Assembly (NCBI GenBank): GCA_030620005.1 | Contig: JAUXAJ010000031.1 | Location: forward strand, 1 to 27,385 | Reading direction: 5' to 3' | From: Promethearchaeota archaeon | GTDB taxonomy: Archaea; Asgardarchaeota; Lokiarchaeia; Sigynarchaeales; SOKP01 | DNA length: 27,385 nucleotides | Part shown: positions 7,771 to 14,676 of the stretch, piece by piece | Layout: every line of letters begins with the position of its first letter | Position numbering within the stretch: position 1 is the stretch's first letter | Notes under the pieces: generated by a model | What the model was told of the DNA's origin: nothing | The model's database searches: none | Seen by the model: only the letters and a program-made list of their open reading frames with translations | Position numbers and translations under genes: made by a program

Positions 7771-8339
7771 ATCTTAACCTTTTTTACCCTTAAAATTATT
7801 ATTATAAAATATCAATAATTTATTAAAGTTAATATTTTTTCTAATAAATCTTAATTGTGTTATTATTTTCCCATTTATCAATCTTTCATCTGATACACGT
7901 CTTTTAATGAATATACGACGTTCCAAATTCGATTAAATCGTTCCATATCTACATTGGGTTTTTTTATCATTTTCAAACACATCTCCATTTGCTCCGGTTC
8001 TAAGTTTTGGTACACCTAAAGAAATTGAAGAAGAAGTAAAAAGATGTAATAAAGCAGCGGCTCAAGGCGGGGGATGTTTTGCTGGACCAGGTCATACCAT
8101 CTTAAACGCACCGTGGGAAAATATTTTGGCATTCAGGGCGGCGATTGAAAAATATCGAAATTATCCGCTAATTGTATAATTCTATATTTGAGATTAATCC
8201 ACATGAAATTCTCATCTCTTGGAAGGCTTTTTCATTTCAAATTGTCATTAATAATAATAGTTAAATTTGGAAATTGAGATATATGATAATGTTTTAGGGG
8301 ATAATTGAAAAAAAAAAAGATTTGTAGAACTGGTTTTTC
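7771..8339. other. Intergenic region with gene relics
   Basis: Between the GH172 gene and the symporter. It contains the UroD-family fragment listed separately. A 30-codon minus-strand ORF also lies at 7878-7970 (starting MIKKPNVDMERFNRIWNVVY), which I cannot assign. Nothing else is recognisable. Confidence 0.5.
7982..8179 (+). pseudogene. C-terminal remnant of a uroporphyrinogen decarboxylase-family protein
   Basis: The plus-strand frame reads SPFAPVLSFGTPKEIEEEVK, then AAAQGGGCFAGPGHTIL and PWENILAFRAAIEKY before TAA at 8177-8179. This is the typical C-terminus of UroD/MtaA-type methyltransferases (FGTPEEV...GGGY...H.I....P.EN). There is no start codon and the roughly 280 upstream residues are absent. 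It is therefore a truncated relic oriented against its neighbours. Confidence 0.75.
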
Positions 8340-9788
8340 TTAAAAACCGAGTTCCTTTAGCTTGGCTTTATTTTCCATTACTTTTTCTTGAGTTAGTGGA
8401 TATAATTTCCAAAAGATTATGGTACCTATTAAAATAAGTACCATGGGGATGACGCCTACGAGTAAGCGAATTCCCCATATTATTGGTCCCATATCAGGAA
8501 CCACAGCAGCTAATCCCTCATACGTGTCGTACCCTGCCACGAATCCCGTAAGACCAAACACAGAAGCAATTATTAATTCATCAATGAACGCGGTAAAAAG
8601 ACCCGTGAGCATCCATGTTCCAATTACAATACCTTTTTGATTTTTACCAGTACGTACGAGGTAATCATCTTGTACATTTGATAATATCCAGGGTATTCCC
8701 ATTGTCCAAACACATCCCATGGCAAAACCTACGATAAACATTAAAATACCTAAATCGATAAAAGTTTGGAAGAATGTGAGTGGTATAAGTGCCACGCATA
8801 ATGAAAAGCTCCCGATCGTGTAGACTTTCTTGGTATTATTACCGGTTTTCTTAAGAATTTTCATCCAAAAGGGAACAGATATCAAGGCTCCGGTGAGAAA
8901 AATTGCGAAAAACACTGTCATTATATCAGGTGTAGTTCGTAAAACAAATATTGTCAAGTATACAATCATTGCCGTCATTATTGTTGTGGCTACACCTAAG
9001 GTGATTTGTTGTATTATGAAGGCTATAAAGCTTTTTTGTGTAAGAACTTCTTTAACGCCTTTAATGTAGTTCATCCTTTCATATTCTGTTGAAAAATAGC
9101 GATCAATTATGATCTTATCCTCGCGAGCACTTGGGAGAAATAATATGACACAAATGATAGCAATTAAAGCTACTAAAATAGCCATGATGGTATATGACTC
9201 CTTTCCTTCCCCAAAAACGAGTAAAAGTGGTGGAATAGTCGTCCCAACAACCATGGCGACCATGTCGAATGGTCCGAAATATGACGAGTATTTTTTGCGT
9301 TCAGTTTCGGTGCGAAATTTATCAGCACGAAGCATGTTAATATTTACATCCGCAGATGTCTGGAATGTTTCAGCTATTGTCATGACCATTATAAACCACA
9401 AAAAAGCGGGCCAAGGATTTATTCTTGCATCAGGTGCTGCGTAAAATAGGATGAAAGTAAGAGGCCATATAATGGCGCCAATAATTATCCATGGAAATCG
9501 CCTGCCCCATTTTCTTGTCCACTTGAAGTTTCGATCCATTAAATAAGCGAATACCGGATCATTAAATGAAGCCCAGACAGTAGTAATGCCCGTAGCAAGA
9601 AGGATCAACCAAGGATCAAGACCAATCACGGTATGATAATAAAAAAACAAGAACATGCCATTTGTCGAAACCATGATTGTCCACGTGACTTGATACATGC
9701 TAAAGGACATGTAAGTCTTTCGAGAATGCCTCGATGTTTGAAGATCGTTTTCTCCATTAGTGCTTTTTATATCCATATCGTTCATCAT
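8340..9788 (-). CDS. GPH-family (MelB-like) sugar:cation symporter
   Basis: A 482-residue polytopic membrane protein with about 12 hydrophobic segments. The region between the first helices (VWASFNDPVFAYLMDRNFKW then RKWGRRFPWIIIGAIIWPLT) is the hallmark of the glycoside-pentoside-hexuronide symporters, with the DPV/D and R..GRRRP motifs. It probably imports a glycoside or sugar with Na+ or H+. The start is one of two adjacent ATGs at 9788 and 9785. The GH172 gene downstream on the same strand is the likely functional partner, although 569 bp of relic DNA separate them. Confidence 0.9.
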   Translation of the reverse strand: MMNDMDIKSTNGENDLQTSRHSRKTYMSFSMYQVTWTIMVSTNGMFLFFYYHTVIGLDPWLILLATGITTVWASFNDPVFAYLMDRNFKWTRKWGRRFPWIIIGAIIWPLTFILFYAAPDARINPWPAFLWFIMVMTIAETFQTSADVNINMLRADKFRTETERKKYSSYFGPFDMVAMVVGTTIPPLLLVFGEGKESYTIMAILVALIAIICVILFLPSAREDKIIIDRYFSTEYERMNYIKGVKEVLTQKSFIAFIIQQITLGVATTIMTAMIVYLTIFVLRTTPDIMTVFFAIFLTGALISVPFWMKILKKTGNNTKKVYTIGSFSLCVALIPLTFFQTFIDLGILMFIVGFAMGCVWTMGIPWILSNVQDDYLVRTGKNQKGIVIGTWMLTGLFTAFIDELIIASVFGLTGFVAGYDTYEGLAAVVPDMGPIIWGIRLLVGVIPMVLILIGTIIFWKLYPLTQEKVMENKAKLKELGF

Positions 9789-10211
9789 AAAAACCTTTCA
9801 ATTATATACCTTTAATTTTTATTTGACTAATTTCATTTATTAAATAACTTTTTTTGTGAAAGTTATTTAAATATTAATTAATATTTAGATATATTTAAAG
9901 TATAACAAATGACCATAGAGAATTTTTTATACATGGAGAGAAATCGATTATGAACTAAGACTTATTAAACAAAATCCTAATTTAACTAAGCCAAATTATA
10001 TTATTCTAACTGAAGAATATTTAAAAAATCCAAAAAATAAAAATAAAACACATCGAATTTTACAAATCGCAAAAAATCTTGAGATTAAAACTAAAATCGC
10101 CAGGCAAGAATCCGAGGCGGGTGTTATCGTAGATAAATTTGGAGGATTAGTATGTTATTTTAAATTAAAGTTAGGTTAGCAGCAAGAGCTATGGCAAACC
10201 ATCGTTCCTAT
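9789..10211. other. Intergenic region upstream of the symporter
   Basis: The 9800-9910 part is very AT-rich and should hold the minus-strand promoter of the symporter. The rest is occupied by a start-less plus-strand ORF, listed separately, that converges on the uS17 3' end. Confidence 0.45.
9919..10179 (+). pseudogene. Orphan start-less ORF, probable gene remnant
   Basis: The frame is open for 86 codons after TAG at 9916-9918 and reads TWREIDYELRLIKQNPNLTK, later IILTEEYLKNP and ARQESEAGVIVDKFGGLVCY, ending LKLG at TAG 10177-10179. It looks like real protein by composition but has no ATG, GTG or TTG at a sensible place. I do not recognise the family. It is probably the 3' end of a gene whose 5' part was lost when the ribosomal cluster was broken. 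Confidence 0.45.
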
Positions 10212-10577
10212 TTAGATCGCCTCACTTGAAACTTTGTCTAACACGATAAATGCTTTTGTTTTTGAAATTTTTCGAGATTCGCCAATTCGAACTAAATCTC
10301 CAATATTAATTTCTTGTCCTAAACATTCGGGTAAATGACACGCGAGCCGCGAATTACGCCTCTCGTATCTTTGGTATTTTCTAATAAATTGAACATAATC
10401 TTGTCTAATAATAATCGTATTTCTCGATTTTTTACTAACAACTACTCCTTGAGTAATTTTACCCCTAATTCTCGTGGTCCCGTGAAACGGACAACACTCA
10501 TCATGACATTCTTCCCTAGTTTGGGGGGGATTTACTCCAGGAATTCCAATGTTTCGTGCCTCTATATTTCGGCCCAT
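10212..10577 (-). CDS. rps17: Ribosomal protein uS17
   Basis: A 121-residue small-subunit protein. It shows the archaeal CPFHGTTRIRGKITQGVVVS, the RYERRNSRLACHLPECL block and the C-terminal GDLVRIGESRKISKTKAF. The ATG overlaps the rnp1 stop codon (TAATG), indicating translational coupling. uL14 should follow directly but lies 5.7 kb away, so this gene now ends its operon. Confidence 0.96.
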   Translation of the reverse strand: MGRNIEARNIGIPGVNPPQTREECHDECCPFHGTTRIRGKITQGVVVSKKSRNTIIIRQDYVQFIRKYQRYERRNSRLACHLPECLGQEINIGDLVRIGESRKISKTKAFIVLDKVSSEAI

Positions 10578-10888
10578 TATTTTAATCTTCTCCTTTTTCT
10601 TAAATTTCTTAATCTATTTTCTGGAAGCCCAATAATTTTTAAACCGTTGACTTCCAATACACGTTCTTCAGCTTTATCTTGCTTCGGTATTATAAACCTA
10701 AAGACATGATTTTTTTTTATATATTTTTTTTCTTTTTCATTGATTACTGTTATTAGCATGTTTTTAGTTTCGTCAATAACACAACCAATATCTAAAAAAT
10801 CACTATTACTCGATTTTGATTTTAATCTTGCAAAAGTATTCAAACCTATTAAATCGTGATAGATCACGTATTTTGGATTAATATTCAT
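10577..10888 (-). CDS. rnp1: RNase P protein component 1 (Rpp29/Pop4 homologue)
   Basis: A 103-residue subunit of archaeal RNase P, which removes 5' leaders from tRNA precursors. It has the Sm-like fold pattern HDLIGLNTFARLKSKSSNS, then IGCVIDETKNMLITV, HVFRFIIP and the C-terminal GLKIIGLPENRLRNLRKR. Its location between uL29 and uS17 is the conserved archaeal place for this gene. It overlaps uL29 by 11 nt and uS17 by 1 nt. Confidence 0.93.
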   Translation of the reverse strand: MNINPKYVIYHDLIGLNTFARLKSKSSNSDFLDIGCVIDETKNMLITVINEKEKKYIKKNHVFRFIIPKQDKAEERVLEVNGLKIIGLPENRLRNLRKRRRLK

Positions 10889-11084
10889 CTTTTTCCTCGT
10901 TCATTACTGTAAGTATTCTTGCTATTTGCTTTCTTAAGATTTTGGCTTTCGCAGGATTATCTGAAAGTCCACCGCCAGTTTGCATGCTGTATAAAAGCAT
11001 CAATTCTTCTCTTAAATCAGTTAAAGATCTTTCTCGTTCCCGTTGATCCATTTTTCTAATATTATCGGCGTAAATTATCTTTAT
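10878..11084 (-). CDS. rpl29: Ribosomal protein uL29, probable ATA start
   Basis: Short large-subunit protein near the peptide exit tunnel. The first ATG (11051) gives 57 residues (MDQRERERSLTDLREELMLL to ILTVMNEEKDEY). The same frame upstream encodes KIIYADNIRKM, which aligns with the usual uL29 start (MKILR..EIRKM). This suggests initiation at ATA 11082-11084, 6 nt after a GGAAGTGA motif at 11091-11098. A GTG at 11102-minus frame is offset by one nt and would need a 1-nt A-run error. The C-terminus overlaps rnp1 by 11 nt. Confidence 0.82.
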   Translation of the reverse strand: MKIIYADNIRKMDQRERERSLTDLREELMLLYSMQTGGGLSDNPAKAKILRKQIARILTVMNEEKDEY

Positions 11085-11125
11085 TTTTATTCACTTCCTT
11101 CTTGTTTTTAGAAAATATAATGGTT

Positions 11126-12022
11126 TCATTCTTTACTAGGATCTAAAGAAATTTCAGTAATGTCTTCCTCGCTAACTTCGTCCACTTCATCCAATAATTC
11201 TTTTTCTTCCTCACTTAGCGTTCCCACTTCTTCTTCAATCTCATCATCTGGTTCTAACGACACTTTCTTCTTTTCTTTCGATAATTTCGCACTTATCTTC
11301 TTTTGAGCTACTTTTAAAAGATCTTCTTTAATGACAACACCATCTCCCATCCTGAAATTAGCGTGCATTATTTTCACTATTATTCCTAAAACACCTGATT
11401 TCTGAATGCATTGAGAAACTCCTTTATCTACTGCTTCTTGTGCCGGATTACCGCTCTTTTTCATGGTTCCTGCCCTGAATATTTGAGTTCGTGCTCGCTG
11501 AGAAGTGACTTTACCGGAAACGATAATTTCAACGCCCTTGGCCCCGGCATCCATTATCTTCCTCAAGATATAATAGCCCGCTCTTCGGTAATGCCTGCCC
11601 CGGTCAAGAGAATAGGCCAATCTTTCGCTCATTATTTGTGCGTCTAAGTCGGGATTTTTTACCTCTTCCACCTCAATCTGCGGCATTTCTAATCCAAAAT
11701 CCGCAGCCAAAACATCCGTAATTTCTTGAATCCGCTTGCCCCCCTTTTCGGTCAATTAACGAACCGTTAATTTAGAATTCCGATAACTAAACCGGGGCGG
11801 GATGTTCTAAGCGTGATCCTTACGCCAAGCGGAGTTTTTTGAAGGTATGCGCCCTTCTGGGTGAGTTTTGAACCCAAGAAGGTCTACGCCAGCAAACCCC
11901 GCTCTTACGAGCTCGGAACGCAGGTATTCATTTATTTGCATCAGTTTAATGCCGTTCTCAATCTCACCTAAAACGAGGTTTACTCGTTTAATGAAGTGTT
12001 TAGAGAGCGGAATGATGATCAC
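11126..12022 (-). CDS. rps3: Ribosomal protein uS3 with two insertions, a frameshift and a nonsense codon
   Basis: Small-subunit mRNA-entry protein. The N-terminal KH region starts at GTG 12022 (or TTG 12025) with LSKHFI...ENGIKLMQINEYLRSEL and AGFAGVDL. It stops at TAG 11807-11809. The next conserved block, QKTPLGVRITLRTSRPGLVI, is in another frame at about 11841-11783. The rest (NSKLTVR*LTEKGGKRIQ to the acidic tail) is back in the first frame, but with TAA at 11756-11758 where the family has Glu. The homology is complete, so all parts are present. Removing inserts 11960-11989 and 11842-11878, restoring one base near 11778-11783 and one Glu codon would give a normal uS3. Pseudogene, sequence error, or recoding or splicing are all possible. 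Confidence 0.85.
11842..11878 (-). other. 37-nt hairpin insertion in uS3 with matched CTT triplets
   Basis: It separates AGFAGVDL from QKTPLGV, which are contiguous in archaeal uS3. The codon before (CTT, 11879-11881) is repeated as the last three bases (11842-11844), and the full direct repeat is ACCTTC. Its length causes a +1 frameshift. CTTCT and GGGT, the first CTT being the take-off codon, pair with ACCC and AGAAG around the loop TCAAAACTC. With one bulged T this is a 9-bp stem. Confidence 0.72.
11960..11989 (-). other. 30-nt in-frame insertion in uS3 with matched ATT triplets
   Basis: It encodes ten extra residues (KRVNLVLGEI) between HFI and ENGIK. Haloarcula-type uS3 reads HQFIENGLQ with no extra residues there. 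The preceding codon ATT (11990-11992) is repeated as the last codon (11960-11962). CGAG and CTCG form a 4-bp stem with a 5-nt loop. There is no stop and no frame change, so this one could simply be translated. Confidence 0.6.
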
Positions 12023-12282
12023 CAATGAAGTATTTGATTATTGTTATCATTATTTTTCTTATCTACTTTTTAATTACTTTTTTTTCTTCTTACAAGCTTT
12101 TGTAAGTGTAACAAGTATTGGATTAAATTTTAACTTTATCATATATAATCAAAAATAGAAGTAAAACCATAAAATTTATAAGATTTAATAGAACAAATTA
12201 CTTTTCCAAAAAGAAATTTTTCCAAAAATATGAAGACGATTTAATTTAACTCATGCAAGAAGAAGTCGATTAAAGTTTTATT

Positions 12283-12765
12283 TTAAGTTGCAATTTCGTA
12301 GATTACAATCTCAACATGTGATAGTCGTTTAAACTTGGCTGTGGATCTTCCGTGAGCTCTTTCAATATATCGTTTTATGATTCTCCCGTGATGCGTGGCA
12401 GCGTGAATAATTCTACATAAATCTACATCTAACCCTTTATATTCAGCGTTAGATTCGGCAGATGAGAGAATTTCGTAAATTCTTGCGGCGGTTTTTTGAG
12501 GAAATCTTCCAGCATACCATTTAAACCTTTTTAAATCTTTTCTATGAGCTTGTTTTTTCTTATGACGCCTAAATGGAACCGATTGTTTTAATTGAATCAC
12601 TTTTTCTAGAAAAGTTTTTGCTTGTTCTACCTTCATGCCTTTTATGGTAGCGCAAATTTCTCTTGCGTGCTTTGGCTTGATCCTCAAATCCCTGCCTGAC
12701 GCTTTGGCCAATCGATCTTGATCGTATTTTTCCTCGACAAACGAGTATCCCCAGTTAGGAGTCAT
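12283..12765 (-). CDS. rpl22: Ribosomal protein uL22
   Basis: A 160-residue large-subunit protein lining the exit tunnel. It shows KASGRDLRIKPKHAREICAT, the basic VPFRRHKKKQAHRK loop, KWYAGRFPQKTAARIYEIL and HGRIIKRYIERAHGRSTAKF. It is intact and of usual archaeal length. Upstream is a pure A-tract leader (T-run at about 12773-12792 on the plus strand) with no obvious Shine-Dalgarno. uS19, its normal upstream neighbour, is on the opposite strand 640 bp away. uS3 follows after a 257-bp gap instead of the usual few bases. Confidence 0.96.
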   Translation of the reverse strand: MTPNWGYSFVEEKYDQDRLAKASGRDLRIKPKHAREICATIKGMKVEQAKTFLEKVIQLKQSVPFRRHKKKQAHRKDLKRFKWYAGRFPQKTAARIYEILSSAESNAEYKGLDVDLCRIIHAATHHGRIIKRYIERAHGRSTAKFKRLSHVEIVIYEIAT

Positions 12766-13407
12766 TTTTTTGTATTTTTTTTTTTTTTTTTTAGTGATTT
12801 AGTGGAATGTACCTACTTTTGTGAAGGACCATAATTTTATAAACTCAATATTTTAATAAATAAAGTATAAAATTTTAACTTTATCTAAAAATCATAAAAA
12901 TATGTAAAAAAAGTAAAAATTAAAAGCTTATCCTAAGCCCATGAGTTAGCTTAACTTACTGGATTCGTTATATCGTCTTGATCCTCAACAATTTCTATAT
13001 TTTTTCGCTACTTTTTCAATTCCTAAGATTTTGTTTTTATTTTATTTTTATTGCATGATTCTAAAGTCAATTTTAGTATAATTCAAATAATGTGTTGATT
13101 GTATATCTTGAAATGGTTTTGAAAGCGAATTCTTGACAATTGATTTTTAATGTCGCGATAAGATGTAATATAAATTATTTTTTCTTGTTAAACTAACTTG
13201 AACACATCATAAAGAAAAAAGAGGGCAATGATAAACAAAGATTCGTTTTCTAGAAGAATCTTAATATATTTTTCGTATAGATCTTTCCACATTCGCTTAA
13301 AAGGTAAAATGGAAATTAATTTTTTGACATTATAAAATTGTTAAAAATCGAAAGATTTTTTTCAAAATAATTCTTTAAAAATATAAAAAATAACGAAAAT
13401 AAAAAAA
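12766..13407. other. Divergent intergenic region between uL22 and uS19
   Basis: This 640-bp AT-rich spacer carries no supported ORF. It must contain promoters for both the minus-strand uL22 operon and plus-strand uS19, because an inversion or rearrangement has separated them. A 7-bp hairpin with a GAAA loop is listed separately. Confidence 0.55.
13343..13362 (+). promoter_or_regulatory. GAAA-tetraloop hairpin followed by a T-run, in the uS19 leader
   Basis: AAAAATC (13343-13349) pairs perfectly with GATTTTT (13354-13360) around GAAA, then T's continue. It sits about 45 nt before the uS19 ATG. It could be a leader structure, a protein-binding site or a weak attenuator-like terminator. It is AU-rich and could also be chance. 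Confidence 0.35.
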
Positions 13408-13942
13408 ATGAACTCAGAAGAAAAAAATAATGAAAAAGAAGAAGAAAAAGTGGAAGGCGAAGCGCAAGAAGATACTGAGGATGAATTAGATACCGAAAAA
13501 GAATTGGATAGATTACGATTTCACTATCGAGGATATACCTTAGACGAGCTAAAAAAGATGAATATGGATACATTTATTCAGCTATTGCCGGCGCGGGCAC
13601 GGCGTTCACTAAAACGAGGTTTACCGCCAAGACAGAAAAAATTGCTTGAGAGGTTGAGAAGAGCTTATAGAGCAAAAAAAAGAGGCAAGGACTTGCTCGT
13701 GCGCACGCACGTTAGAGATATGATTATATTCGCTGAGATGGTCGGACACATTAAATCTCGCGGGATTTAATGCCGGATTCAAAATCGGCGTGTATAATGG
13801 GAAGCAATTTATAGTAGTAGACATTAAACCGGAAATGATAGGAAAATTTCTTGGAGAATTTTCCCCAACCAGAAAAAGAGTCCAACACGGCTCACCTGGA
13901 ATCGGGGCAACGAGAAGCTCGAAGTACGTTCCATTAAAGTAA
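13408..13942 (+). CDS. rps19: Ribosomal protein uS19, reading frame interrupted by a 31-nt insertion
   Basis: Small-subunit head protein. An acidic N-terminal extension ([20 protein letters not shown]) precedes [37 protein letters not shown]. The first frame ends at TAA 13768-13770. The rest of the family core follows in another frame: [40 protein letters not shown] and [10 protein letters not shown], ending TAA 13940-13942. Omitting 13753-13783 gives MVGHIIGVYNGK, the same spacing as human uS19 (MVGSMVGVYNGK). The gene is inverted relative to uL22 and isolated from uL2. Its function depends on how the insertion is handled. Confidence 0.88.
13753..13783 (+). other. 31-nt hairpin insertion in uS19
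   Basis: It lies between codon ATT (13750-13752) and ATC (13784-13786), and 31 nt shifts the frame. AAATC pairs with GATTT at its start. TGCC(G)GAT pairs with ATCGGCG across its 3' border with loop TCAAA. Boundaries can slide by one A. Matching triplets exist only for alternative boundaries (AAA/AAA with 28 nt, or ATT/ATC with 34 nt), so the repeat signature is weaker than in uS14 and uS3. Confidence 0.65.
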
Positions 13943-13962
13943 ATTTTTTAGTATTTTTTAGA

Positions 13963-14646
13963 CTATCTATAATGGTTAGGGTTATACACTCTTTCTATAT
14001 CATTCTCGTCGAATTTTCCGCTCCATTTTTCTTTTAAAACGACAAACTTGTCTTTATCTTTGTTAGGGTTAATAACTGAATGATACGTGTTAATTGTGCT
14101 TTGAAATTTTGTTCCTTTCTCAACGAAATAATGAACCGTATTGCCATTTATTATTATCGGTTTTCCATCAATTATTTCCCAATATTCAGTTCTATATTCG
14201 TGTTTTTGAATTGAAATTCCTAATTCGGGTCTTATAAAAATCATGTTATAATTCGGGTATGTAAATTTAAAGCTATACCATTTTGGAAGCGTATCAATGT
14301 ATCCGCTCGGGATCTTGTATTTTTCAATAAATAATTCGGGTTCAAAATTAATCTTTTCAGAATTTTCGAATTTATACGGATTGTAGATGATTTCGTGATT
14401 GGAGATATCGTGATTATAATGTATTTCGATTTCTCCATTTTTATTATTTATTATCATGTAATACTCGTCAGGATCAACATTCAAATCCGATTCAGAAATA
14501 TTTTCAGTTATAAAAGCTGTGCCAATAATAAGAAAAATATTCTTGAGATCTTTTCTTTTAATTAAAATCTCCAGCGTTTTTGGTCCATTTTTTCTAAGAT
14601 AAGTACCTCTTTTTGCATGTAAAATTTCTTTTTTCAATACTCTCAA
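13963..14646 (-). CDS. Phosphomannose-isomerase-like cupin protein
   Basis: A 227-residue protein. Its last 90 residues form a cupin like that of type II mannose-6-phosphate isomerases: PELGISIQKHEYRTEYWEII, then a Gly-rich turn, TYHSVINPNKDK and the terminal DIERVYNPNHYR. Likely metal ligands are the His and Glu of KHEYRTEYWEI and the His of TYHSV. The N-terminal half is not recognisable. It probably acts in the cytoplasm on a sugar or sugar phosphate. The ribokinase gene 31 bp upstream on the same strand suggests a sugar-handling pair. Exact substrate unknown. Confidence 0.7.
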   Translation of the reverse strand: MRVLKKEILHAKRGTYLRKNGPKTLEILIKRKDLKNIFLIIGTAFITENISESDLNVDPDEYYMIINNKNGEIEIHYNHDISNHEIIYNPYKFENSEKINFEPELFIEKYKIPSGYIDTLPKWYSFKFTYPNYNMIFIRPELGISIQKHEYRTEYWEIIDGKPIIINGNTVHYFVEKGTKFQSTINTYHSVINPNKDKDKFVVLKEKWSGKFDENDIERVYNPNHYR

Positions 14647-14676
14647 CTCCTAATTTATCACATTTTTATTTAATAC

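Noticed and set aside
11842..11878. tRNA T-arm resemblance (GGGTTCAAAACTC)
   Set aside because: The TTCAAA loop resembles a T-loop, but no acceptor, D or anticodon arm can be built around it; a similar TTCAAAA occurs in the uS19 insert, probably by base composition.
2096..13783. Canonical bulge-helix-bulge introns as the explanation of the ribosomal gene inserts
   Set aside because: For uS14 and the 37-nt uS3 insert I slid the cut sites through the border repeats; none gave a clean 4-bp central helix with two 3-nt bulges. The idea is not excluded for relaxed motifs, so I report the inserts without that label.
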